A DNA stretch of 57,131 nt from positions 1 to 57,131 of the forward strand of contig UQQD01000011.1 in assembly GCA_900543095.1 (NCBI GenBank), read 5' to 3'. The position numbers and the translations under genes are program-made. This DNA is from an uncultured Ruminococcus sp. (lineage in GTDB: Bacteria; Bacillota; Clostridia; Oscillospirales; Acutalibacteraceae). The notes under the pieces are model-generated. The model was given only the letters and a program-made list of their open reading frames with translations. It did no database searches and was not told where the DNA came from. This document shows positions 49,001 through 57,131 of the stretch, in pieces (position 1 is the stretch's first letter; each line of letters starts with the position of its first letter).

Positions 49001-50274
49001 TTATGACAGAAATACTTATTAAAAACGCAAATGTAATATCTCCTGCCGACAACATAAACGGCAGATACGATATTCTTGTCAGAAACGGTAAGATCGCAGA
49101 AATAGGGAATGAGCTCAAAACCGACGGTGAAGTAATAAACGCCGACGGCTTGTATGCAATCCCCGGACTTGTTGATATGCATGTTCATCTGCGTGACCCC
49201 GGACAGACGCAAAAGGAAGATATAATAACGGGCTGCAGAGCTGCTGCGGCAGGCGGTGTTACAAGTCTGCTTGCTATGCCCAATACAAACCCTGTTGCCG
49301 ATAATGCAGAAACGGTGCGTTATATTATTGATAAAGCCAAAAACGCAGACGCAAAGGTTTATGTTGCGGCAAGCGTCACAAAAGGGTTAAAAAGTGAAGA
49401 ACCGACCGACCTCAACGAGGTGAAAAATGCGGGTGCGATTGCACTCTCGGATGACGGCAGACCTGTTATTAACACAAAGTTTTTAAGCGACGCAATGAAG
49501 AAAGCCCCGTCGCTCAATATGAAGGTCGTTGCTCACTGCGAGGATCTTTTTCTTGCAGACGGAGGAAAGATAAACGAGGGCAAAATTTCAAGGCAACTCG
49601 GAATCAAGGGAATTCCCGCAGCCGCCGAGGATTGCGGAACGGCAAGAGAAATAGCGCTTGCGGCGGCGCTTGACGTACCTGTTCATATCTGCCACGTCAG
49701 CACAAAAACAAGCGTTGCGCTTGTTCGTGACGCTAAAAGACGATGGGTAAGGGTAACGGCAGAAACCGCACCGCACTATTTTTCACTTACCGAGGACGAG
49801 CTTCTCAGACGTGACGCCGATTTCCGAATGAACCCTCCGCTCAGAACATCTGAGGACGTTAAGGCAATAATCGACGGTCTGTGTGACGGTACGCTTGACG
49901 CCGTGGCAACCGACCATGCACCGCATACCGTTGAGGAAAAGTCGGATTTTGAACAGGCGCCAAACGGCTCGATAGGAATGGAAACTTCGCTTGCCGTTGC
50001 GCTGACATATCTTGTAAAAACGGGCTTGCTCAGCTTTGAGGAGCTTGTACGCAAAATGAGCGTAAATCCTGCCGAAATTCTCGGAATAAACGCAGGAACG
50101 CTGACCATAGGCGCACCTGCCGATATTGCGCTTGTTGACATTGATGAAGAGTGGACGGTTGATGTCGAAAAACTTCACGGCAAAAGCAAAAACACACCGT
50201 TCAAGGGCAAAAAGCTCTGCGGCAAAGTCAAAAAAACGTTTTTAAACGGCAGACTTGTATTTGAAGATAAATAA
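48997..50274 (+). CDS. pyrC: Dihydroorotase
   Basis: A 425-residue class I dihydroorotase closing the pyrimidine ring precursor. Metal-site motifs: VDMHVHLRDPGQT near 54, AHCED near 172, HICHVST near 228 and ATDHAPHT near 302. The first ATG (48997) overlaps the previous stop; a second ATG at 49003 is also possible. pyrF follows two genes later, which suggests a pyrimidine operon reached by read-through from the membrane protein gene. Confidence 0.95.
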   Translation: MIMTEILIKNANVISPADNINGRYDILVRNGKIAEIGNELKTDGEVINADGLYAIPGLVDMHVHLRDPGQTQKEDIITGCRAAAAGGVTSLLAMPNTNPVADNAETVRYIIDKAKNADAKVYVAASVTKGLKSEEPTDLNEVKNAGAIALSDDGRPVINTKFLSDAMKKAPSLNMKVVAHCEDLFLADGGKINEGKISRQLGIKGIPAAAEDCGTAREIALAAALDVPVHICHVSTKTSVALVRDAKRRWVRVTAETAPHYFSLTEDELLRRDADFRMNPPLRTSEDVKAIIDGLCDGTLDAVATDHAPHTVEEKSDFEQAPNGSIGMETSLAVALTYLVKTGLLSFEELVRKMSVNPAEILGINAGTLTIGAPADIALVDIDEEWTVDVEKLHGKSKNTPFKGKKLCGKVKKTFLNGRLVFEDK

Positions 50275-50301
50275 CTAAAGCAATTTCAGGGAGTAATTAT
50301 T

Positions 50302-51282
50302 ATGGCACAAAAAGGTGATTTGCTGTCGGTAAGACAGGACATACGAGTAGTAGACGCAACGATCCGCGACGGCGGACTTTGCAATGATTTCAGGTTCAGC
50401 GATGACTTTGTAAAAGATCTGTACAACGCCAACATCAAGGCAGGCGTTGACTATATGGAGTTCGGCTACAAGGCTTCAAAGGAGATTTTTAAGGAAGAAG
50501 ATTTCGGAAAATGGAAGTTCTGCAACGACTCCGATATAAGAAAGATTGTCGGCGAAAACAAGTCAAAATTAAAGGTTGCTGTTATGGCCGATGTCGGCAG
50601 AACCGATTTTGAAAAAGATATTATTCCAAAAAAGGACAGCCCGATAGACCTTATCAGAATTGCAACATATATCAATGCGATTCCGTCAGCGGTTGAAATG
50701 ATAGAATACTGTGCAAAAATGGGTTATGAAACCACAATCAATATTATGGCTGTTTCAAAGGCAAGAACCGAGGATATAAAAGCGGCGCTCAATATATTCG
50801 GTCAAACCCCCGTTTCCGCTTTTTACATCGTTGACAGTTACGGTGCGCTTTATCCCGAAGAAGCAAGACGGCTTGCCGATTTATATGGCGAATCTGCGGA
50901 CAAATTCAAAAAATCCGTGGGAATCCATGCTCACAACAATCAGCAGCTTGCTTTTGCAAATACAATCGAGGCTATGACATTTGGCGCAAGCTATCTTGAC
51001 GCAACTGTTGACGGAATGGGCAGGGGTGCAGGCAACTGTGCGCTGGAGCTTTTACTCGGTTTTCTTAAAAATCCTAAGTATAAGGTGAATCCTATACTTA
51101 AAATAATTGAAAATCATACACATAAATTCCGTGAATCGGGCGTAAAATGGGGTTATGACATTCCCTATATGCTTACGGGACAGTACAACACACATCCCCG
51201 TCCCGCAATTCAGTTTGTAAACGATGAAAGAAAAGACTATTCAAGGTTTGCAAACGAGCTTTATGATATAATCAACAGTTAA
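50302..51282 (+). CDS. DRE-TIM (HMG-CoA lyase/4-hydroxy-2-oxovalerate aldolase-like) protein
   Basis: A 326-residue TIM barrel of the aldolase/HMGL-like family. The DRE-type metal motif appears as VVDATIRDGG near 17-26, and GIHAHNNQQLAFANT near 213 and DGMGRGAGNCALELL near 236 complete the metal site. In the superfamily these enzymes cleave or form carbon-carbon bonds next to a keto acid. Substrate unknown here; the pyr neighbourhood gives no clear hint. It ends at the base before the ASCH-PyrF start. Confidence 0.8.
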   Translation: MAQKGDLLSVRQDIRVVDATIRDGGLCNDFRFSDDFVKDLYNANIKAGVDYMEFGYKASKEIFKEEDFGKWKFCNDSDIRKIVGENKSKLKVAVMADVGRTDFEKDIIPKKDSPIDLIRIATYINAIPSAVEMIEYCAKMGYETTINIMAVSKARTEDIKAALNIFGQTPVSAFYIVDSYGALYPEEARRLADLYGESADKFKKSVGIHAHNNQQLAFANTIEAMTFGASYLDATVDGMGRGAGNCALELLLGFLKNPKYKVNPILKIIENHTHKFRESGVKWGYDIPYMLTGQYNTHPRPAIQFVNDERKDYSRFANELYDIINS

Positions 51283-52599
51283 ATGAAACATATAATGAAT
51301 TTGCAGCCGTCACCGTTTAATATGATTAAATCCGGTGAAAAAACCATTGAATTGAGGCTGAACGATGAAAAACGTCAAAAGCTCAAAACAGGTGATGAAA
51401 TAGAGTTTATATTAACAGACGGGAAAACCGACAGGCTTAATGTGAAAATAACCAATATATATCATTTTGACAATTTCAGGCAGCTTTATAAATCCCTTCC
51501 GCTGTTGAAATGCGGATACACAAAAGATGACATTTCAACAGCAGGACCTGATGATATGGACGTTTATTATTCGCCGGAAAAACAAAGAAAATACGGTGTT
51601 CTCGGCATTGAGATTAAGCCTGTTGAAGAAAAGGCAGCTACAGCCAATAAAAGGAGAACGAATATGTCGCTTGACAGATTGATTGAAAAAATTGCAGAAA
51701 AACAAAATCCGACCGTTGCAGGTCTTGACCCAAAGCTTGACTATGTGCCTGCTTCAATTAAGGCTAAGTGTTTTGAAAAATACGGTAAAACGCTTGACGG
51801 TGCTGCCGCAGCGCTGCTTGAATTTAACAAAGCTCTTATCGACAGCCTGTATGACATAGTGCCTGCAATCAAGCCGCAGGCGGCATATTATGAAATGTAC
51901 GGTTGGCAGGGCGTAAAAGCACTGTGCGACACTATTTCTTATGCAAAGTCAAAGGGTATGTACGTTATGACTGACGGCAAGCGCAACGATATAGGCACAA
52001 CAATGGAGGCCTATGTCACGGCGCACCTTGGCACAACAGACGTTGACGGAGAACAGATCGAAGCATTCGGCGCAGACGCACTTACCGTAAACGGCTATCT
52101 CGGAACAGACGGAATCAAGCCGCTTGCAAATATTTGCAAAGAAAAGGATAAGGGTATTTTTGTGCTTGTAAAAACTTCAAATCCAAGCTCAGGCGAGCTT
52201 CAGGATATGAAGCTTGACACAAACGAAACCGTTTATGAGCATATGGGCAAAATGTGCGAGAACTGGGGCAGTGAGCTTATGGGCAAATACGGCTATTCGG
52301 CTATCGGTGCTGTGGTTGGTGCAACCTATCCCGAACAGCTCCTTGAAATGCGTGAAAAGGCAAAGCATACATTCTTCCTTGTTCCGGGCTACGGTGCCCA
52401 GGGCGGCGGTGCAGAGGACGTTAAAAATGCCTTTGACAAGAACGGTCTCGGCGCAATAATTAATTCAAGTCGAGGTATTATGTGTGCATGGAAGAAACAG
52501 GGACTTACCGAAGAAGATTTTGCAAAAGCCGCAAGGAACGAAGCTATAAGAATGAGGGACGAGATCGTCGAAACTATCGGTGAAATTTCTCTTAAATAA
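51283..52599 (+). CDS. pyrF: ASCH domain fused to orotidine 5'-phosphate decarboxylase (with internal PyrF start)
   Basis: One open frame of 438 codons. Residues 1-115 are an ASCH domain (PSPFNMIKSGEKTIELRLND, then YGVLGIEI), a beta-barrel that usually binds RNA or modified nucleosides. Residues 128-438 are a complete type 2 OMP decarboxylase (TVAGLDPKLDYVP, TDGKRNDIGTT with the catalytic Lys/Asp, VPGYGAQGGG). ATG 51664, residue 128, is preceded by AAAGGAGA at normal distance, so free PyrF is probably also made. The linker is translated from that ribosome site itself (KRRTN), consistent with a lost ASCH stop codon. Confidence 0.9.
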   Translation: MKHIMNLQPSPFNMIKSGEKTIELRLNDEKRQKLKTGDEIEFILTDGKTDRLNVKITNIYHFDNFRQLYKSLPLLKCGYTKDDISTAGPDDMDVYYSPEKQRKYGVLGIEIKPVEEKAATANKRRTNMSLDRLIEKIAEKQNPTVAGLDPKLDYVPASIKAKCFEKYGKTLDGAAAALLEFNKALIDSLYDIVPAIKPQAAYYEMYGWQGVKALCDTISYAKSKGMYVMTDGKRNDIGTTMEAYVTAHLGTTDVDGEQIEAFGADALTVNGYLGTDGIKPLANICKEKDKGIFVLVKTSNPSSGELQDMKLDTNETVYEHMGKMCENWGSELMGKYGYSAIGAVVGATYPEQLLEMREKAKHTFFLVPGYGAQGGGAEDVKNAFDKNGLGAIINSSRGIMCAWKKQGLTEEDFAKAARNEAIRMRDEIVETIGEISLK

Positions 52600-52658
52600 A
52601 TTTTAATGCAAAACGCACAAAAAATTGTTAAAATTTTAACCAAATAAATCTATTCTTA

Positions 52659-52687
52659 TTGACTTTATATCAAAACTGGCGTATAAT
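52659..52687 (+). promoter_or_regulatory. Sigma-A promoter of serC-serA
   Basis: TTGACT (52659-52664), 17 bases, TATAAT (52682-52687). Confidence 0.85.
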
Positions 52688-52707
52688 TTATTTTGTTAAA
52701 CTATGAA

Positions 52708-52728
52708 ACAGCCTGCTTGCAGGGCTGT
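52708..52728 (+). promoter_or_regulatory. Leader hairpin upstream of serC
   Basis: ACAGCC (52708-52713) pairs with GGCTGT (52723-52728) about 14 bases into the predicted transcript, with no T run after it. Possibly a stability element; no riboswitch recognised. Confidence 0.4.
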
Positions 52729-52758
52729 CTACTTTAAAATACAAAGGGAGTTTTTACA

Positions 52759-53844
52759 ATGGCAAGAGTTTATAATTTTTCAGCAGGCCCGTCAATGCTG
52801 CCGGAGTCTGTACTAAAAACAGCAGCAGACGAGATGCTCGATTATCAGGGTTGCGGACAGAGCGTTCTTGAAATGTCACACCGCAGTGCGGTTTTTGACA
52901 AGATCATCAAAGACGCAGAGGCTCTCCTCCGTGAGATTATGAATATACCCGACAACTACAAGGTTCTTTTCCTCCAGGGCGGCGGCTCAACTCAGTTTGC
53001 AATGGTAGCCCTCAACCTTATGAACAAGAACAACAAGGCTGATTACATAATCACCGGTCAGTGGGCTAAAAAGGCTTATCAGGAGGCTGTACGCTACGGC
53101 GACGCAAAGGCTGTTGCTTCTTCCGAGGACAAGACCTATTCTTATATTCCAAAGACAGACCGTTCAATGTTCAGAGATGACGCAGACTATGTTTATATCT
53201 GCCTTAACAATACTATCTACGGCACTGTATATCATCAGCTTCCCGACACGGGCGATATTCCGCTGGTTGCAGATATTTCATCATGTATTCTTTCCGAGCC
53301 TATCGACGTTTCAAAGTTCGGACTCCTCTTTGCAGGCGCTCAAAAGAACGTTTCGGGCGCAGGCGTTACTATTGTTATAGTTCGTGAGGACCTTATCGGC
53401 AACGCTATGGACATTACTCCTACAATGCTCAACTACAAAACCCACGCCGACAAGGATTCTCTATTTAATACACCGCCTTGCTATTCTATCTATGTTGCAA
53501 AGCTCGTATTTGAGTGGATCAAAAATCAAATCGGCGGACTTGACAAGATGAAGGAGCTTAATGAAAAGAAAGCTAAGCTTCTCTATGATTTCCTCGACAG
53601 CTCAGAGCTGTTCAAGGGTACTGTTGTTCCTGAGGATCGTTCTCTTATGAACGTACCTTTTGTTACAGGCGACAAGGAGCTTGACGCAAAATTTGTTAAG
53701 GAAGCAACCGAAAACGGACTTGTAAATATCAAAGGACATCGTTCGGTTGGCGGTATGCGCGCTTCTATCTACAATGCTATGCCTTATGAGGGCGTTGAAA
53801 AGCTCGTTGAGTTTATGAAAAAGTTTGAGGCTGAAAACAAATAA
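52759..53844 (+). CDS. serC: Phosphoserine aminotransferase
   Basis: A 361-residue class V PLP aminotransferase converting 3-phosphohydroxypyruvate to phosphoserine. NFSAGPSMLPESVL at the start, EMSHRS near 39, and the Schiff-base Lys in FAGAQKNVSGAG near 198 are SerC marks, and GHRSVGGMRASIYNAMP near the end binds substrate phosphate. Length is normal. First gene of a two-gene serine operon. Codon use is strongly biased, as in highly expressed genes. Confidence 0.96.
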   Translation: MARVYNFSAGPSMLPESVLKTAADEMLDYQGCGQSVLEMSHRSAVFDKIIKDAEALLREIMNIPDNYKVLFLQGGGSTQFAMVALNLMNKNNKADYIITGQWAKKAYQEAVRYGDAKAVASSEDKTYSYIPKTDRSMFRDDADYVYICLNNTIYGTVYHQLPDTGDIPLVADISSCILSEPIDVSKFGLLFAGAQKNVSGAGVTIVIVREDLIGNAMDITPTMLNYKTHADKDSLFNTPPCYSIYVAKLVFEWIKNQIGGLDKMKELNEKKAKLLYDFLDSSELFKGTVVPEDRSLMNVPFVTGDKELDAKFVKEATENGLVNIKGHRSVGGMRASIYNAMPYEGVEKLVEFMKKFEAENK

Positions 53845-53865
53845 TTATTTTAGAGGTTGATTGAA

Positions 53866-55020
53866 ATGTATAACATACTTACATTAAACAAGATCGCTCC
53901 GATCGGCACAAGCCGCCTCGGAAGCGACTACAGCTACGGCAACGAAGTTGAAAATCCCGACGCTATTCTTGTAAGAAGCGCCGCAATGCATGATATGGAG
54001 TTTGGCGACAACCTGCTTGCAATCGCAAGAGCAGGCGCAGGCACAAACAACATTCCAAAGGACAGATGCACCGAGCAGGGCATTGTAGTTTTCAATACGC
54101 CGGGTGCAAATGCAAACGCAGTTAAAGAACTTGTTCTTGCAGGACTTCTCCTTTCCTCCCGTAAGATCGTAGAGGGCATTGAGTGGGAAAAGACAACTCT
54201 CAAGGGCAACGGTGACGCAGTAGGCAAGATGGTTGAAAAGGGCAAGAGCCAATTTGTAGGCCCCGAAATTCAGGGCAAGACCCTCGGCGTTATCGGACTC
54301 GGCGCAATCGGTATTCTTGTTGCAAACGCAGCAGCAGTGCTCGGTATGAACGTAATCGGTTTCGACCCGTTTATGTCTGTTCCAAATGCTCTCAGACTTG
54401 AACCGTCTGTAAAGCTTATGAAGAGCAACGAAGATGTTATGACAAACTGCGACTATCTCACTATCCACGTTCCTCTTACACCTGAAACAAAAGACCTTGT
54501 TGACGCAGATATGATGGCAAAGATGAAGGACGGAGTTCGTATCCTCAACTTCAGCCGTGACGGACTTGTAAATTCTACTGCTGTTCTTGAGGCTCTCAAG
54601 AGCGGCAAGGTTGCAAAATATGTGACAGACTTTGGTACAGACGATATTCTCGGTGAAGAAAATGTTATCTGCCTGCCGCACCTCGGCGCTTCAACTCCCG
54701 AAAGTGAAGAAAACTGCGCCGTTATGGCTTGCGACCAGGTTAAAGAATACATTGAAAACGGTAATATCATCAATTCCGTAAACTATCCTGCTATCTCACT
54801 TCCGAGAAACACAAATGACACACGTTTTTGCGTAATGCACAAGAACGTTCCCGAACTTCTCAAAAATGTTCTTGCAGAGCTTAACGGCAATGTTGAAAAT
54901 ATGCTTTCAAAGAGCCGCGGAGACTACGCTTATACCATTCTTGACGTTGCGGGAGCCGATAAGGCAGACGCTGACAAGATTGCAGCAGTTGACGGTGTTG
55001 TAAGAGTCAGAGTTATCTGA
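53866..55020 (+). CDS. serA: D-3-phosphoglycerate dehydrogenase
   Basis: From ATG 53866 (AGAGG upstream; an in-frame TTG nine bases earlier is less likely) the product has 384 residues. NAD-binding GLGAIGILVANAA near 143, ARAGAGTNNIP near 54, NFSRDGLVN (in place of the usual NxARGG) near 226 and the catalytic His in CLPHLGASTPESEENCA near 270. A C-terminal ACT-like domain (about 310-384) probably senses serine. It makes the SerC substrate. Confidence 0.95.
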   Translation: MYNILTLNKIAPIGTSRLGSDYSYGNEVENPDAILVRSAAMHDMEFGDNLLAIARAGAGTNNIPKDRCTEQGIVVFNTPGANANAVKELVLAGLLLSSRKIVEGIEWEKTTLKGNGDAVGKMVEKGKSQFVGPEIQGKTLGVIGLGAIGILVANAAAVLGMNVIGFDPFMSVPNALRLEPSVKLMKSNEDVMTNCDYLTIHVPLTPETKDLVDADMMAKMKDGVRILNFSRDGLVNSTAVLEALKSGKVAKYVTDFGTDDILGEENVICLPHLGASTPESEENCAVMACDQVKEYIENGNIINSVNYPAISLPRNTNDTRFCVMHKNVPELLKNVLAELNGNVENMLSKSRGDYAYTILDVAGADKADADKIAAVDGVVRVRVI

Positions 55021-55045
55021 TAAAAAACAATATACAGATAAAATC

Positions 55046-55084
55046 ACGGCGTAACCGATTTATTCTCGGTTACGCCGTTTTTGC
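55046..55084 (+). terminator. Intrinsic terminator of serC-serA
   Basis: Perfect 13-bp stem ACGGCGTAACCGA (55046-55058) with TCGGTTACGCCGT (55066-55078), followed by TTTTT. Confidence 0.93.
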
Positions 55085-55110
55085 ATTTGTAAATAATATG
55101 AGATGCAGAT

Positions 55111-55587
55111 TTATTTTTTCTTTGATATAAGATAGTTTTCAAATGCTTCTTTTATTACGGAATGTTTTTCATTTTTGTCTGCATTACTATCCCAGCTCGT
55201 TCCGTATAGAGCATTTTTTGCCATATATGAGGTGCTCCATCCCTTAATATCGTAATCGTATATATCGTAAGTGATTTGTTCCATTGTATTGTTATCAATA
55301 TCAAGATAGTAACCATAGCCATAATATCCGGCGATAGGGTAATTTATGTAAAAGGCAATTTGTCCGCCGTTTGCAAAATTATAAAAACTGATTCTATCTA
55401 TTGAAAAAGTTTTTCCGCTGTCTTCCCGTGTTATATCCCAATTTTCAATATTATTATAAACCAAATCAATATATTTGTTGTCATCTTCGGAAATTGAAAC
55501 ACAACTTGCAGTATTTTCAACCTTCCCGCAAGCAGAGATAAGCAGAGCAGTCGTCATCAGTAAAACAACAATAGCTATTTTTTTCAT
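55111..55587 (-). CDS. Small lipoprotein of unknown function
   Basis: A 158-residue protein with a lipoprotein signal: MKKIAIVVLLMTTALLISAC, lipidated Cys at 20. The mature part is acidic and Tyr-rich (YYGYGYYLDIDN) with no family I recognise; it looks like a small beta-rich surface domain. AAGGAG lies nine bases before the ATG and an extended -10 (TGGTATACT) lies near 55620 on the minus strand. It is probably the last gene of the main genome before the composition change. Confidence 0.75.
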   Translation of the reverse strand: MKKIAIVVLLMTTALLISACGKVENTASCVSISEDDNKYIDLVYNNIENWDITREDSGKTFSIDRISFYNFANGGQIAFYINYPIAGYYGYGYYLDIDNNTMEQITYDIYDYDIKGWSTSYMAKNALYGTSWDSNADKNEKHSVIKEAFENYLISKKK

Positions 55588-55664
55588 TTTTAATTCTCCT
55601 TATTTTTTTACTTTATAAGTATACCACAATTTAAATCATTTTGTACATCTATTTTTATAATAAA

Positions 55665-56378
55665 TTATTCTTTTATCTCTTTTGCCAATTTTCCTATAGC
55701 TTTTGTTTCAATTCTAGATACATAAGAACGTGAAATCCCCATCATTTTTGCAATTTCGTTTTGCGTTTTAGGCTTATGACCTCCGAAGTCCAAATCTAAG
55801 TTCTAAAATTGTCTTTTCTCTATCTTTTAACAAATCTTTCATTTTCTCATATAACAACTTCACTTTCATTTTTATATCTACTATTTCTTCTACATTTCTA
55901 TCACTGTTTTCTAACACCTCCTGTAATGTCACCACATTATCATCTTTGTCTTTGCCGTATTGGCTCATTTAAATATACTTCTGCTCCCAATTTCTTTGTA
56001 GCCCTTAAATGCATTAATATTTCATTATCAATACATCTTGAAACATATGTAGATAACCTCGCTCCTTTTTCTAAACTAAAACTATTAATTCCTTTAATCA
56101 GACCTATACTCCCTATAGATATAAGATCATCTTGGTCTACTTTAGAATTACTATATTTTTTAGCCACATGTGCTACTAATCTTAAATTCCTTTCTATTAA
56201 AATATTTCTTGCTTCTTCATCTCCTTTTGCCATTTGTTCCAAGCAATTCTTTTCTTCTTCTGCTGACAATGGCTCAGGAAACAAACTTCCTCCTTGAATG
56301 TATCCGAACAACAAATACTGCCGATTTTAAAAACCCTAAAAAACTGTATATACCAGTCATACAAAGTGCTGCTAACAT
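55665..56378 (-). CDS. sigK: RNA polymerase sigma-K factor, frame broken three times at CGG codons
   Basis: The start is ATG 56378 with GGGGGTG upstream. The combined product, about 236 residues, is a complete sigma-K: hydrophobic pro-sequence (MLAALCMTGIYSFLGFL), region 2 (DEEARNILIERNLRLVAH, DDLISIGSIGLIKGI), and region 4 with KTQNEIAKMMGISRSYVSRI, ending at TAA 55665. To read it, one base must be skipped three times: at codons CGG 56306-56304, 55957-55955 and 55785-55783. Each time dropping the C turns CGG-N into a Gly codon that the family has there. No other in-frame CGG exists in the gene. Base composition and codons (AGA, ATA, TTA) are far more AT-rich than the main window. Confidence 0.85.
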
Positions 56379-56409
56379 AAATGCACCCCCATTTTTTTCT
56401 CATATTGCA

Positions 56410-56417
56410 ATTATATG
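56410..56417 (-). promoter_or_regulatory. Possible sigma-E-type -10 of sigK
   Basis: On the minus strand CATATAAT lies 31 bases upstream of the sigK start, close to the CATACAAT form used by sigma-E. No convincing -35 was found. Confidence 0.3.
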
Positions 56418-56511
56418 AATTAAAAAAATAAAAGTGCCTGACCTTCAAAATTTATATTTTTTGAATTTTTTATTTTTTATTTCATAAGTTAAATAATAGA
56501 GGTGATTTTTT

Positions 56512-57131
56512 ATGAACTTTTTAGTGAATTGTGTAAAAGGTATCGCTATAGGAGCTGGTGCTATTCTTCCAGGAATTAGTAGTGGCGTACTTTGTGTTAT
56601 TTTTGGAATATATGAAAAACTTTTAGATAGTATTTTAAACTTTTTTAAAGATCTTAAAAATAATTCAAAATTTCTAACTCCATTAATAATTGGTGCTGGT
56701 ATTGGAATTTTACTATTTAGTAATATTCTCAATTATTTATTGTTTAAATTTCCTATACAAACAAAATCTGCTTTTATTGGATTAATCTTAGGCAGTATTC
56801 CATCTCTAATAAAAGAAATAAATACAAAAACCTCTTTTAAGTCACATTATCTCATCTACTCTATATTAGCATTTATAATTGGGATAGCTTCTGTTATATT
56901 AGAAAAATATGTATCTAATTCATTTTCTGCTAATAATTTTAGCTATATATATCTTATATTCTCTGGATTTATTATGTCTATCGGAATTATTGTTCCTGGA
57001 GTTAGTAGCACTATTATTTTAATGCTTATGGGTGTATATTCTACTTACTTGTCATCTGTTTCTTATTTATACTTTCCTGTATTAATACCTATGGGGATTG
57101 GTTTAATTATGACAGGTATCGTCAACATTCT
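56512..57131 (+). CDS. DUF368 membrane protein (partial, runs off the window)
   Basis: From ATG 56512 (GAGGTGAT upstream) 206 codons are open to the window end. It is a DUF368 protein: CVKGIAIGAGAILPGISSGVL at 8-28 and its second-half repeat SIGIIVPGVSSTIILMLMGVY near 162-182, an inverted-repeat membrane fold with PG(I/V)S motifs. Related DUF368 proteins have been linked to undecaprenyl-phosphate recycling across the membrane. Very AT-rich, like sigK, with which it is divergent. No in-frame CGG occurs in the visible part. Confidence 0.88.
   Translation, partial: MNFLVNCVKGIAIGAGAILPGISSGVLCVIFGIYEKLLDSILNFFKDLKNNSKFLTPLIIGAGIGILLFSNILNYLLFKFPIQTKSAFIGLILGSIPSLIKEINTKTSFKSHYLIYSILAFIIGIASVILEKYVSNSFSANNFSYIYLIFSGFIMSIGIIVPGVSSTIILMLMGVYSTYLSSVSYLYFPVLIPMGIGLIMTGIVNI

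Noticed and set aside
53884..54681. Minus-strand ORF of 265 codons inside serA
   Set aside because: It is the shadow of a strongly codon-biased gene; the product is Cys-rich and unlike any protein, with no start signals.
55665..56378. A skin-type element or intron interrupting sigK
   Set aside because: The breaks are single bases with no inserted sequence or recombinase, so excision of an element cannot explain them.
56445..56732. Minus-strand ORF of 95 codons opposite the DUF368 start
   Set aside because: The plus strand encodes a recognisable DUF368 protein with a good ribosome site; the minus frame is its shadow.
1..57131. tRNA, rRNA or prophage genes
   Set aside because: No cloverleaf with CCA-type end, rRNA core sequence, integrase or phage structural gene was recognised.

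Overview
The window looks like a chromosome segment from a spore-forming, anaerobic, gut-type Clostridia bacterium, probably near the Ruminococcus/Oscillospiraceae group. This is inferred from a SpoIIID regulator, a secreted transglutaminase-like protein with a C-terminal type I dockerin, strong AGGAGG-type ribosome sites, split methionine synthase genes of clostridial layout, and moderate GC. No rRNA or tRNA gene, CRISPR array or transposase was found.

Layout. 1-4.6 kb: a sugar aminotransferase and spoIIID on the minus strand, then the dockerin protein and a SleB-like exported protein. 4.6-8.7 kb: the methionine methylation operon metF, a separate MetH activation domain, and metH. 8.7-37.9 kb: a large surface-polysaccharide locus. 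It holds an initiating sugar-phosphate transferase, an EpsG/Wzy-like polymerase, a Wzx flippase, about eight glycosyltransferases, UDP-glucose dehydrogenase, a split transketolase, a LicD transferase, a deacetylase, all four enzymes for CMP-Kdo (kdsB, kdsA, kdsD, kdsC), a CapD-type dehydratase, glmS, rfbA and rfbB. 38-41.6 kb: an ArnC-like undecaprenyl-phosphate glycosyltransferase with two SMR-type flippase subunits and a GNAT acetyltransferase on the minus strand, facing a WecE-type aminotransferase. With RfbA and RfbB these suggest an acetamido-dideoxyhexose branch. 42.6-46.9 kb: choline uptake and CDP-choline formation, which fits the LicD gene at 17.7 kb. 47-55 kb: housekeeping genes (pyrC, an ASCH-pyrF fusion, serC, serA), an unknown membrane protein and a lipoprotein. 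55.6-57.1 kb: a markedly AT-rich end with sigK and a DUF368 membrane protein.

The polysaccharide locus shows heavy turnover. There are broken acyltransferase, DUF1919 and wecB genes. Two cargo genes (an acyltransferase and licD) are each flanked by direct duplications of the neighbouring gene. Two families of dispersed intergenic repeats are present; one folds into a multi-hairpin structure whose closing stem covaries between copies and often sits at the 5' end of predicted transcripts.

The most surprising observation is at the right end. The sigK gene is interrupted by exactly three +1 frame breaks, and each is at an in-frame CGG codon followed by a base that makes GGN. Skipping the C restores a full-length sigma-K each time. 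This is either a +1 frameshift at an unassigned CGG codon in a different, AT-rich organism (which would make the contig end chimeric or transferred) or a systematic insertion artefact.
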